Source of the DNA: Mycobacterium sp. GA-1285
Lineage (GTDB): Bacteria; Actinomycetota; Actinomycetes; Mycobacteriales; Mycobacteriaceae
DNA length: 64,000 bases
Assembly: GCF_001499905.1 (NCBI RefSeq)
Contig: NZ_LQIS01000011.1
Location: forward strand, 1-64,000
Direction of reading: 5' to 3'
Below are positions 57,154 to 64,000 of this stretch, in pieces (within the stretch, counting starts at the first letter, position 1; the number at the start of each line of letters is the position of its first letter). The translations under genes were made by a program, and so were the position numbers. The notes under the pieces were generated by a model. It searched no databases, was not told where the DNA came from, and saw only the letters and a program-made list of their open reading frames with translations.

Positions 57154-59337
57154 GTGGCGCCGGTCATCGAGAACAAGCCGACCTTCTGCCGAATCTGCGA
57201 GCCGCTGTGCGGAATGATCGCGACGGTCGAGGACGGTCGTCTGGTGGCGCTGCGGCCGGACAAGGAGCATCCGCTGTCGGCCGGTTTCGCCTGCCAGAAG
57301 GGCATCGCGTTCACGGAGGTCGTCAACGACCCGGATCGGGTGAGCCGGCCGCTGCGGCGAGGGCCCGCCGGCTTCGAAGAGGTGACGTGGGACGAGGCGA
57401 TGGACGACATCGCGGCCCGCCTGTCGAGGATATTGCGCCGCCACGGTTCGGGCGCGGTCGGCTGGTACATGGGCAACCCCGGGGCGTTCAGCTACGCGCA
57501 CACCTTCGCGGCGCTGTTGTTCATCAAGGGCCTCGGCCGCCACTGCCACTACTTCACCGCGTCATCGCAGGACACCAACAGCCGACTGATCGCGAGCCAG
57601 TTGCTCTATGGTGTGCCGACGTCGGTGCCCATTCCAGATCTCACGCGAACCGACCTTCTGGTGATGATGGGCGCGAATCCGGTTGTGTCACACGGTAGCT
57701 TCCTGACGGCGCCGCGGATCAAAGATCGCATGCACGACATCGTCAAGCGCGGTGGGCGTGTGGTGATCGTCGACCCACGGCGCAGCGAGACGGCCGTGGT
57801 GTTCGAATGGCTCGGCATCGCCCCGGACACCGACTCGTTGCTTTTGCTCTCGCTGCAGCACGTGATGTTCGCCGAGGGCCTGGTCGACATGGCCGCGGTT
57901 CAACGAAAGGCCGACGGCGTGGACTGGCTGCGGTCGCTGTGCCGGCCCTTCAGTCCGGAGTCGACCGCGGCCCAGACCGGGATCGACGCGGACAGCGTGC
58001 GGGCGCTGGCGCGCGACCTGGTGGCCACGCCGCGCGCCGCGGTCTACGGCAGGCTCGGCACCTGTGTCGGAAGCCACGGCACGCTGACCACGTACCTGAT
58101 CGATGCGGTCAACCTGGTGGCGGGCAACCTCGATGTGCCGGGCGGTTCGGTGTTCAGCTCCATGCACACCGTCGGTCAGAAGTGGCAGAACGTCGCGATG
58201 GGCGCCGTGATGCGGCGATCTTATCGACGTAAACGCTCACGAATCAGCGGGACTCCTAGCGCAATCGGGTCCGAGCCCGCGGCGCTGATGGCCAAGGAGA
58301 TCACGACGCCTGGGGAGCGCCAGATCTGGGCGATGTTCGTGTCGGCGGGCAATCCGGTGTTATCGGTGCCCAACGGCGAGGAACTCGAGGCGGCCTTCGG
58401 TGAGTTGGAGTTGTCGGTCGCGCTCGACTTCTACGTCACCGAGACGAGCGCGCAATGCGACTACATCCTGCCTGTCACGACGATGTACGAGCGCGACGAC
58501 TTTCCCTACACGTTCCAGGGGTTTCAGGCCACGCCGTTCCGGCAAGCGACAGAAGCCGTTCTCGCGCCCGTGGGCGAGGCGCGAGGGGAGTGGGACGTCG
58601 TCGAGGACCTGGCTCGGCGGATGGCCCGTCGCGTGCCTGCTTTCGCGGTGTTCGCCGGCGTGCGGAAAGTTATGGGGCTGTTCGGTTTCGAGGCGTCACC
58701 GCGGGCCATGATGGATGCGTTGGTGCGGATGTCGGAGGGCGGCGACATGTTCGGGCTGCGGCGCGGCGGGCTGTCGCTGCGACGGCTGACCGAGCAGCAT
58801 CCGCACGGCGTCGTCGTCGCACCGCACATCCGCACCGGTGTGCTGCGCGAGGCCGTCGGCTACCTGTCGCGCCGGGTCCGGTTGGACCATCCAGGGATCG
58901 CAGCGGAGGTCGACAAGCTGTCGCGGCGCGCGTTGCCCGACGGCTACCCGCTGCGGATGATCGGCTTGCGCGAGCCGCGCTCGGAGAACTCGTGGATGCA
59001 CAATTCGCCGCTGCTGATGCGCGGGGATCGTCGCCAGCATGCACTGATGCACGTCGACGACGCGGCCGAGCGCAACATCGCCGACGGCGACGACGTTCGG
59101 ATCACCTCGCCGTACGGCGCCATCACCGTGCCGGTGTTGACGACGAAGGACCTCGTGCCCGGAGTCGTCGCGGTGCCACACGGCTGGGGGCACAAGGGAA
59201 CCGGGAGTTGGCGCTTGGCCAACCGCGCCGGCGGAGCGAACGTCAACCAGCTGACGTCCAGCGACCCCGCCGATGTCGAGGCGCTGTCGGGCATGGCGTG
59301 GCTGACGGGTGTACCCATCCGCGTCGAGCGGGCATAA
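57154..59337 (+). CDS. Molybdopterin-dependent oxidoreductase (bis-MGD family)
   Basis: 727 residues from GTG 57154. An N-terminal [4Fe-4S] motif has C12, C15, C19 (FCRICEPLCG) and C47 (AGFACQKG). The Mo-bis-guanine-dinucleotide fold follows: HYFTASSQDTNSRLIASQLL, LLVMMGANPVVSHGSFLTAP, VIVDPRRSETAVVFEWLGIA, and the C-terminal barrel VPHGWGHKGTGSWRLANRAG. No Tat signal is seen, so it is cytoplasmic. Relatives are assimilatory nitrate reductase/formate dehydrogenase-like and often of unknown substrate in mycobacteria. The internal stretch MRRSYRRKRSRISGTP is unusually basic. It is in the island by operator and position; possible water-dependent hydroxylation or reductive step. Confidence 0.85.
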   Translation: MAPVIENKPTFCRICEPLCGMIATVEDGRLVALRPDKEHPLSAGFACQKGIAFTEVVNDPDRVSRPLRRGPAGFEEVTWDEAMDDIAARLSRILRRHGSGAVGWYMGNPGAFSYAHTFAALLFIKGLGRHCHYFTASSQDTNSRLIASQLLYGVPTSVPIPDLTRTDLLVMMGANPVVSHGSFLTAPRIKDRMHDIVKRGGRVVIVDPRRSETAVVFEWLGIAPDTDSLLLLSLQHVMFAEGLVDMAAVQRKADGVDWLRSLCRPFSPESTAAQTGIDADSVRALARDLVATPRAAVYGRLGTCVGSHGTLTTYLIDAVNLVAGNLDVPGGSVFSSMHTVGQKWQNVAMGAVMRRSYRRKRSRISGTPSAIGSEPAALMAKEITTPGERQIWAMFVSAGNPVLSVPNGEELEAAFGELELSVALDFYVTETSAQCDYILPVTTMYERDDFPYTFQGFQATPFRQATEAVLAPVGEARGEWDVVEDLARRMARRVPAFAVFAGVRKVMGLFGFEASPRAMMDALVRMSEGGDMFGLRRGGLSLRRLTEQHPHGVVVAPHIRTGVLREAVGYLSRRVRLDHPGIAAEVDKLSRRALPDGYPLRMIGLREPRSENSWMHNSPLLMRGDRRQHALMHVDDAAERNIADGDDVRITSPYGAITVPVLTTKDLVPGVVAVPHGWGHKGTGSWRLANRAGGANVNQLTSSDPADVEALSGMAWLTGVPIRVERA

Positions 59338-59344
59338 CTGCGCC

Positions 59345-59405
59345 GCGAGCGACCGCGAAATGCACGCCTGCCGCGGCGTGTCGGTGGGCAGACGCGGTCG
59401 CTCGC
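59345..59405. repeat. Palindromic element between convergent genes
   Basis: GCGAGCGACCGCG (59345-59357) pairs perfectly with CGCGGTCGCTCGC (59393-59405); outside it CTGCGC/GCGCAG extend the stem with a 3-nt bulge. The loop carries CGCGGCGTGTCGG, shared with the element at 49500. It lies between the ends of the oxidoreductase (59337) and CoA-transferase (59417), so it can also work as a two-way terminator. Confidence 0.55.
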
Positions 59406-59416
59406 GCAGAAGAACG

Positions 59417-60643
59417 CTACGCGATGGCGCCCTTTTCCTTCAGCGCCTCGATGCGGTCCCAGTCCAAGCCGATGTCCATGAGCACCAACTCGGTGTGCTC
59501 GCTGGCCTGCGGTGCGCGCGTCGTCTCCAGCGGCTCGTGGTTGAACTGCACCGGGCCGCGGACGACCTTGAAGGGCTCACCGCCGTCGGCCGCCTCGACC
59601 TCGACGACCATGTCGTTGGCCAGCGCCTGCTCGTCGGTGGCCAGATCGAGGAAGCTCTGGAACGGCGCCCACTGCCCCTTCATCGTCTTCAGCCGCTGGC
59701 GCCAGTACTCGAACGGCTTGCTGCGAATCTTCTCGCGAATCAATTCGACTGCGTCTGCGGCGTTCTCGATCAAGGGCATCACGTCGCAGAAACGAGGGTC
59801 GTCGGCGAGCTCCGGCAGTTCCAGATGTTCGAACGCGTCGCGGATGTATCCCGTCGGGCTGACGATGCACAAGTTGATTGTGCCGCCGTCGGAGGTCAGG
59901 TAGTTGGCCATGAACGGGTTCACGCTCGGGCCCGCGGCATCCGGCATCAGCGAGCGCATGGTCTCACCGGTCTCCATGCCCTGTGTCATGCTGGCACCGC
60001 CGGCCCACCACGCCGTGCTCAGCAGCGAGACGTCGAGCTCGACCGCCTCGCCGGTGCGCATCCGGTGAAACAGTGCGGCCGAGATCCCGCCTGCGATGTT
60101 CATCCCGCCGATCGAGTCGCCGAACGCCGGAATGCCCTGCGACAGTGCGCCGCCGATTTCCTCGGGGGTCAAGGCGTGCCCGACCCCGCTGCGCGTCCAG
60201 AACGCGGTGCCGTCGAAACCTCCGGTATCGCGCTCGGGTCCCTTGTCGCCGTATGCGCTTCCGCGCGCGTAGATGATGTCGGGGTTCGCGGCGCGAATGT
60301 GCTCGACGTCGAACTTGTTCTTCTGCCGTTGTGCGGGAAGGTAATTGGTGAGGAAGACATCAGACGTCTTGGCGATCTCGTAGAGCACCTCCTGACCCTC
60401 GGGCGTCGACACGTCGATGCCGACGCTGCGCTTACCGCGGTTGGGGTGTTCGATCAGCGGATGGCGGTTGGGGTCGAGTTGGAATCCGCCCATGTTGATG
60501 AAGCCGCGCTGGGTGTCACCACGCACCGGGTGCTCCACCTTGATGACGTCGGCGCCCCAATCGGCGAGGATCGCCCCCGCTGCGGGGACGAACGTGAACT
60601 GTGCGACTTCGAGGACGCGCACGCCCTCCATGACCTTGACCAA
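59417..60643 (-). CDS. CaiB/BaiF family CoA transferase
   Basis: About 408 residues. Family landmarks: EGVRVLEVAQFTFVPAAGAI, LADWGADVIKVEHPVRGDTQ, KRSVGIDVSTPEGQEVLYEI, SDVFLTNYLPAQRQKNKFDV and AFGDSIGGMNIAGGISAALF with the probable catalytic Asp. Family III CoA-transferases move CoA between carboxylic acids, so this enzyme could activate the substrate without ATP. The TTG at 60643 is preferred because GAGGGAG stands 6 nt upstream; ATG 60631 is the alternative and matches the homologous start. Divergent from the aldehyde dehydrogenase across operator copy 5. Confidence 0.85.
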   Translation of the reverse strand: MVKVMEGVRVLEVAQFTFVPAAGAILADWGADVIKVEHPVRGDTQRGFINMGGFQLDPNRHPLIEHPNRGKRSVGIDVSTPEGQEVLYEIAKTSDVFLTNYLPAQRQKNKFDVEHIRAANPDIIYARGSAYGDKGPERDTGGFDGTAFWTRSGVGHALTPEEIGGALSQGIPAFGDSIGGMNIAGGISAALFHRMRTGEAVELDVSLLSTAWWAGGASMTQGMETGETMRSLMPDAAGPSVNPFMANYLTSDGGTINLCIVSPTGYIRDAFEHLELPELADDPRFCDVMPLIENAADAVELIREKIRSKPFEYWRQRLKTMKGQWAPFQSFLDLATDEQALANDMVVEVEAADGGEPFKVVRGPVQFNHEPLETTRAPQASEHTELVLMDIGLDWDRIEALKEKGAIA

Positions 60644-60683
60644 ATCGGCTCCCTCGTATCCGGCGCTCCGGCTGTTGAATAAA

Positions 60684-60706
60684 CTTACCGTAAGCATTAC
60701 AGTTAG
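60684..60706. promoter_or_regulatory. Tandem 11-bp boxes (regulon operator, copy 5, best match)
   Basis: CTTACCGTAAG (60684-60694) is a perfect 11-bp palindrome; ATTACAGTTAG (60696-60706) is a second copy exactly 12 bp further on. They lie between the CoA-transferase (minus) and aldehyde dehydrogenase (plus), 41 bp and 32 bp from the two starts. This copy defines the consensus used for the other four sites. Confidence 0.6.
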
Positions 60707-60737
60707 TCGTCCCGCAAAGAGAGTCTACGAGGTGCCG

Positions 60738-62290
60738 GTGAGTGACGTCGATGAACGGACCGAGACCAGCATCGACGTCGGCGAGCGCGCCGCGAGACGC
60801 GCCGAATCGCGAATGCTCATCGACGGGCAACTCGTGTCATCGGCCTCCGGTGCACAGTTCGACAACCTGAGCCCGGCCACCGGCCGAGTGCTGGGAACCA
60901 CGGCCGCCGCCGAAACCGAGGACATGGATCGCGCGATCGCGACCGCCCGCCGCGCCTTCGACGACACCGACTGGGCCACCAATCGACACCTGCGCGCGCG
61001 GTGCCTCGATCAGCTGCAGTCCGCGATCGAAGCCGAGCAGGAAGATCTGCGCGAGGAGCTGATCGCCGAGGTCGGCTGTCCGGTGATGACGACGCAGTCC
61101 GCACAACTTGATTGGCCGTTGGCGGACGGCCTGCGTTATCCAGCGCGGCTGATGCTCGACTTCCCATGGGAGCGCACGCTCGACGGCGGTGGGCTGTTCG
61201 GTGAGCGCAATGTGCGCACCGTGGTCAAGGAACCGGTCGGCGTCGTCGCCGCGATCACCCCGTCGAACTTCCCGATCGAGGTGATCCTCAACAAGCTGGG
61301 ACCCGCGCTCGCGACGGGAAACACCGTCGTGCTCAAGCCCGACCCGAACACGCCGTGGAACGCCACCCGGCTTGGCCGGCTCATCGCCGAACACACCGAC
61401 ATCCCGCCCGGCGTCGTCAACGTGGTGCCCACCCCGTCCAACGACGTGGCCGGGCTGCTCGGCACAGACCCGCGCGTCGACATGATCTCGTTCACCGGCT
61501 CGACCGGCGTCGGCAAGCTGCTCATGCGTCAGGGTGCCGACACGATGAAGCGGATGTTCCTGGAACTCGGCGGTAAATCGGTGTCGATCGTGCTCGACGA
61601 CGCCCCGCCCGCGGCGATCGTCGGCTCTGCGGTGGGGGTGTGCGTACACGCGGGTCAGGCATGCGCGGCCACCAGCGCATGCTGGTGCACCGGTCGCGCT
61701 ACGACGAGGCCGTCGCCACCATCACCGCCGCCTATCAGGTTGTGCCGGTTGGCGATCCGGTCAGCCCGGAAACCCTGGTGGGGCCGGTGATCAGCGCGGC
61801 ACAGAAGGCGCGGGTCCTCGACGCGATCGAACAGGCCCGCGCCGACGGCGCCGAAATCGCCGCGGGCGGTGGGCCTGTCGCGAATCTCCCCGACCATCTG
61901 GCCGGCGGCCACTACGTCGCGCCGACGGTGATCGTCGGCGTAGACAACGACGCGGCGATCGCCCAGCAGGAGGTGTTCGGCCCGGTGCTGGTGGTGCTGC
62001 CGTTTGAAGACGACGACGAGGCGGTGCGGATCGCCAACGACAGCGCATACGGATTGGCGGGCGCCGTTTCTTCGCGCTCACTGGAGCGGGGGATGGCGAT
62101 CGCCCGTCGAATCCGCACCGGTTCGTTCGGCGTCAACGGCGGCATGTTCTACGGGGCGGATGCCCCGTTCGGCGGCTTCAAGAGCAGCGGTGTCGGAAGG
62201 CAATGCGGCGTAGAAGGTTTCGAGCAATACCTCGAGACGAAGACCGTGGCCTACCGCGTGCCGAAGAACAGCGCTACGCCGCCGCGATGA
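60738..62290 (+). pseudogene. Aldehyde dehydrogenase, frameshifted after the catalytic Cys
   Basis: Two frames together encode one NAD(P)-dependent aldehyde dehydrogenase of about 517 residues. The first runs from GTG 60738 (GAGG upstream) with VGVVAAITPSNFPIEVILNK, VVLKPDPNTPWNATRLGRLI, ISFTGSTGVGKLLMRQGADT, LELGGKSVSIVLDDAPPAAI (catalytic Glu) and VHAGQACAATS (catalytic Cys). The second frame continues RMLVHRSRYDEAVATITAAY, AQQEVFGPVLVVLPFEDDDE and FGGFKSSGVGRQCGVEGFEQ. The switch is near 61671-61676 and needs one added base. If real, it removes most of the C-terminal oligomerisation/active-site domain; if a sequencing error, the gene is intact. Its end overlaps TetR B by 17 bp. Confidence 0.75.
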
Positions 62291-62915
62291 TCGATTCGGC
62301 GTGATCGAGAATGCTGTCGAGGATGTAGCCGAAGTCGATGTCGTCGGCGAACCCGATGTAGCGGCCGCCGTCGTCACGCTGGGCGGGGAAGCCCTCGGTG
62401 CGCTCCTGGAGTCGCTCCAGAACCACCGAACCCCGGATGTGCACCGAGATCGCGCCGTACGTCTCGGCGGCCTGGTCGACCGTGAGCCCCGCTTCGACCA
62501 GCGCGCCGATCGGCTGCCCCAGTTTCTGCAGCGCACCGTGCATCGCGCGGTGTCCGATCTGCCCGCGGATCAGCACCAGGTCGCAGAGGATCGGGTCCGC
62601 GCGGAACCGCTTCCGCATGGTCAAGGCGTGATCGCGCAACGATTCTCGCCAATTCGAGGCGGAGATGGTGGGCACCGTGAACTCGAACCGCTCCAGCGCC
62701 CGGTCGGTCATCGCGTCGAGAAGATCGTCCTTGCGGCGGAAGTACCAGTAGATGCTGGTGACCCCGACGCCGAGATGTCTGGCGAGTTGCGGCATGCTCA
62801 GGTTGTCGATCGACACATCTTGTGCGACTTCCAGTGCGCCCTCGAGGATCTCCTCGGCACTGATCGAGCCGCGGTCACGGCGCTGGCGGGCACGGCCGCT
62901 CGCGGCTCTGGCCAC
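62274..62915 (-). CDS. TetR-family regulator B of the catabolic island
   Basis: 213 residues from GTG 62915. DNA-binding domain: RGSISAEEILEGALEVAQDV, DNLSMPQLARHLGVGVTSIY, WYFRRKDDLLDAMTDRAL. The ligand domain shows RADPILCDLVLIRGQIGHRA and HIRGSVVLERLQERTEGFPA. It is paralogous to TetR A (44453-45187) over its whole length. It lies 3 bp downstream of the P450 stop and is co-transcribed with it. The two TetRs bracket the core of the island and are the prime candidates for binding the tandem boxes, possibly the same sites. Confidence 0.88.
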   Translation of the reverse strand: MARAASGRARQRRDRGSISAEEILEGALEVAQDVSIDNLSMPQLARHLGVGVTSIYWYFRRKDDLLDAMTDRALERFEFTVPTISASNWRESLRDHALTMRKRFRADPILCDLVLIRGQIGHRAMHGALQKLGQPIGALVEAGLTVDQAAETYGAISVHIRGSVVLERLQERTEGFPAQRDDGGRYIGFADDIDFGYILDSILDHAESIIAAA

Positions 62916-62918
62916 CGA

Positions 62919-64000
62919 TCAGCCGACCGGATCGAACGTCACGGGGAGCGCGGTGGGTGAGCGGAAGGGCTGGCCCGCGATGTGGGGATTGTCGTCGGTG
63001 ACGAGTTCGATGTTGGTCAGCCGGTCCAGCAGGCATTCCACCGCCACCCGGGTCTCCATGCGTGCCAGGTGCAGACCCATGCAGGTGTGCTCACCCGCGG
63101 CGAAGGAGATGTGCGGGATCCGCTTGCGGAAGATGTCGAACTCCTCGGAGCGTTCCCAACGCTTTTCGTCGCGGTTGGCCGATCCGATGCATACGTCGAT
63201 CACCGAGCCCTTGGGCAGCGTGACGCCTTCGAGTTCCGTCTCCTCGGTCGCGTAACGCTGCACGGTGGTCAACGGCGTCTCGAACCGGAGGCCTTCTTCG
63301 ATGGCCGGCGAGATGAGTTCGCGGTCGGCCTGCACCGCGGCGAACTGCTCGGGGTGGGTGAGCAGAAGATACAGCAGGTTTCCCGACGACCGGTAGGTGG
63401 TTTCCAGGCCGGCGGGCAGCAGCAGTCGCAGGAACGAGTAGATAGACTCGTCGCTGAGTTTCTCACCGTCGATCTCGGCGGTGACGAGATCGCCGATGAT
63501 GTCCTCGGTCGGTTTGGACCTGCGCTTGTCGATCTGCGCCAGAAAGTAGTCCTTCAACGCGGCGGACGCCTCGAATGCGCGCTTGTACCGGACGTGATAG
63601 CTGATCAATTCGACGGCACGTTTGCGGAACCACGGCAGGTCTTCCTCGGGCAGGCCCAGCAGCTTGGAGATGACGCGGGTTGGAAATTCGAACGTGAAAT
63701 CGCGTACCAGGTCGGCGTGCCCGTCGTCGATGAACTCGTCGATCAGCGCGGTGACCACCGGTCGGACGACCTCGGGTTCCCAGCGCGCCAACGACTTCGA
63801 CTTGAACGCCGAGGACACCAGGTTGCGGTGGTCCCAGTGCTTCTTGCCCTCCATCGCCAGAATGGTCGGTCCGATGAACAGGCCGATGGTGTTGTCGTAG
63901 ATATGTGAGTTGAAGACCTTGCCGTCACGAAAGACCCGGTTGACGGCGTCGAAAGAGACTGCGGCATAGAGGTTTTCCGGCATCGCCTCCGGCGCCTGGG
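62919..64000 (-). CDS. Cytochrome P450, 5' end beyond the window
   Basis: The visible part is 360 residues; the frame stays open to the right edge, so the start lies outside (about 50 residues are missing compared with usual P450s). Haem-binding loop: HISFAAGEHTCMGLHLARME (FxxGxxxCxG with the Cys ligand). Oxygen-activation helix: LLLPAGLETTYRSSGNLLYL. ExxR-like motif: AIEEGLRFETPLTTVQRYAT. Further typical parts are LAMEGKKHWDHRNLVSSAFK and VIDVCIGSANRDEKRWERSE. A soluble class I enzyme requiring ferredoxin; none is adjacent. It precedes TetR B and would be the likely first hydroxylation enzyme of the island. Confidence 0.9.
   Translation of the reverse strand, partial: QAPEAMPENLYAAVSFDAVNRVFRDGKVFNSHIYDNTIGLFIGPTILAMEGKKHWDHRNLVSSAFKSKSLARWEPEVVRPVVTALIDEFIDDGHADLVRDFTFEFPTRVISKLLGLPEEDLPWFRKRAVELISYHVRYKRAFEASAALKDYFLAQIDKRRSKPTEDIIGDLVTAEIDGEKLSDESIYSFLRLLLPAGLETTYRSSGNLLYLLLTHPEQFAAVQADRELISPAIEEGLRFETPLTTVQRYATEETELEGVTLPKGSVIDVCIGSANRDEKRWERSEEFDIFRKRIPHISFAAGEHTCMGLHLARMETRVAVECLLDRLTNIELVTDDNPHIAGQPFRSPTALPVTFDPVG

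Overview
The window is one piece of a high-GC actinobacterial chromosome, almost certainly a fast-growing or environmental Mycobacterium (Mycolicibacterium). Reasons: uniform GC-rich coding with many GTG/TTG starts; an adjacent pair matching M. tuberculosis Rv1354c/Rv1355c (GAF-GGDEF-EAL protein and MoeY); a FadD15-type acyl-CoA ligase; a PurU of mycobacterial type; a mycofactocin-coupled SDR; a DUF222/13E12 gene behind a mycobacterial SOS box; and a very high density of fadE/fadD/echA genes. I see no rRNA, tRNA, CRISPR array or insertion sequence. Functional calls come from reading the proteins; no database search was run.

Layout. 0-9.7 kb: mixed housekeeping and redox genes (truncated 13E12 gene, cupin + MFS pair, nitroreductase, FadD15-like ligase, YdeI/OmpD-like small protein, NDH-2-like flavoprotein divergent from a TetR gene with a perfect palindromic operator, a frameshifted phosphotransferase, a crotonase). 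9.7-10.6 kb: long non-coding gap ending in a terminator-like hairpin, followed by a secreted Pro/Ala/Thr-rich protein. 12.1-14.9 kb: Rieske oxygenase / DapB-like dehydrogenase / TetR operon. 14.9-21.5 kb: tandem-domain universal stress protein with a possible DosR box, a paired acyl-CoA dehydrogenase operon, a PAS protein, two tandem TetR genes and a divergent flavoprotein. 21.4-26.1 kb: a three-gene operon ending in a c-di-GMP synthase/phosphodiesterase (DcpA-like), preceded by an E1-like/nitroreductase fusion (MoeY-like) and an unrecognised protein. 26.4-33.8 kb: purU, a MaoC hydratase, and two divergent beta-oxidation operons around a 19-bp palindrome, one ending in a GntR gene.

33.8-64 kb is a large catabolic island: three overlapping acyl-CoA ligases followed by three crotonases, a hot-dog thioesterase, GntR, crotonase, thiolase, TetR, SDR, DapA-like aldolase, crotonase, two amidohydrolases, a FadD19/FadD17-like ligase, a paired FadE, an epimerase-like reductase, an NTF2-like protein, a thiolase/lipid-transfer-like protein, a molybdopterin oxidoreductase, a CaiB-type CoA transferase, an aldehyde dehydrogenase (frameshifted as read), a second TetR related to the first, and a P450 running off the end. 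Together they read as CoA activation, dehydrogenation, hydration, aldol or hydrolytic cleavage and thiolysis of a carboxylated, probably cyclic or steroid/terpenoid-like compound. The substrate cannot be named from sequence.

The most striking unannotated signal is a tandem operator: two 11-bp boxes of the type CTTACNGTAAG, 12 bp apart centre to centre, found before five separate transcription units in the island (near 40.69, 45.37, 47.34, 57.13 and 60.69 kb). This suggests one regulon, probably run by one of the two related TetR proteins at 44.5 and 62.3 kb. Other leads are a repeat-like insertion inside a crotonase gene (42.44 kb), a family of intergenic palindromes sharing a core (49.5, 54.3, 59.3 kb), and two single-base frameshifts (7.9 and 61.67 kb).
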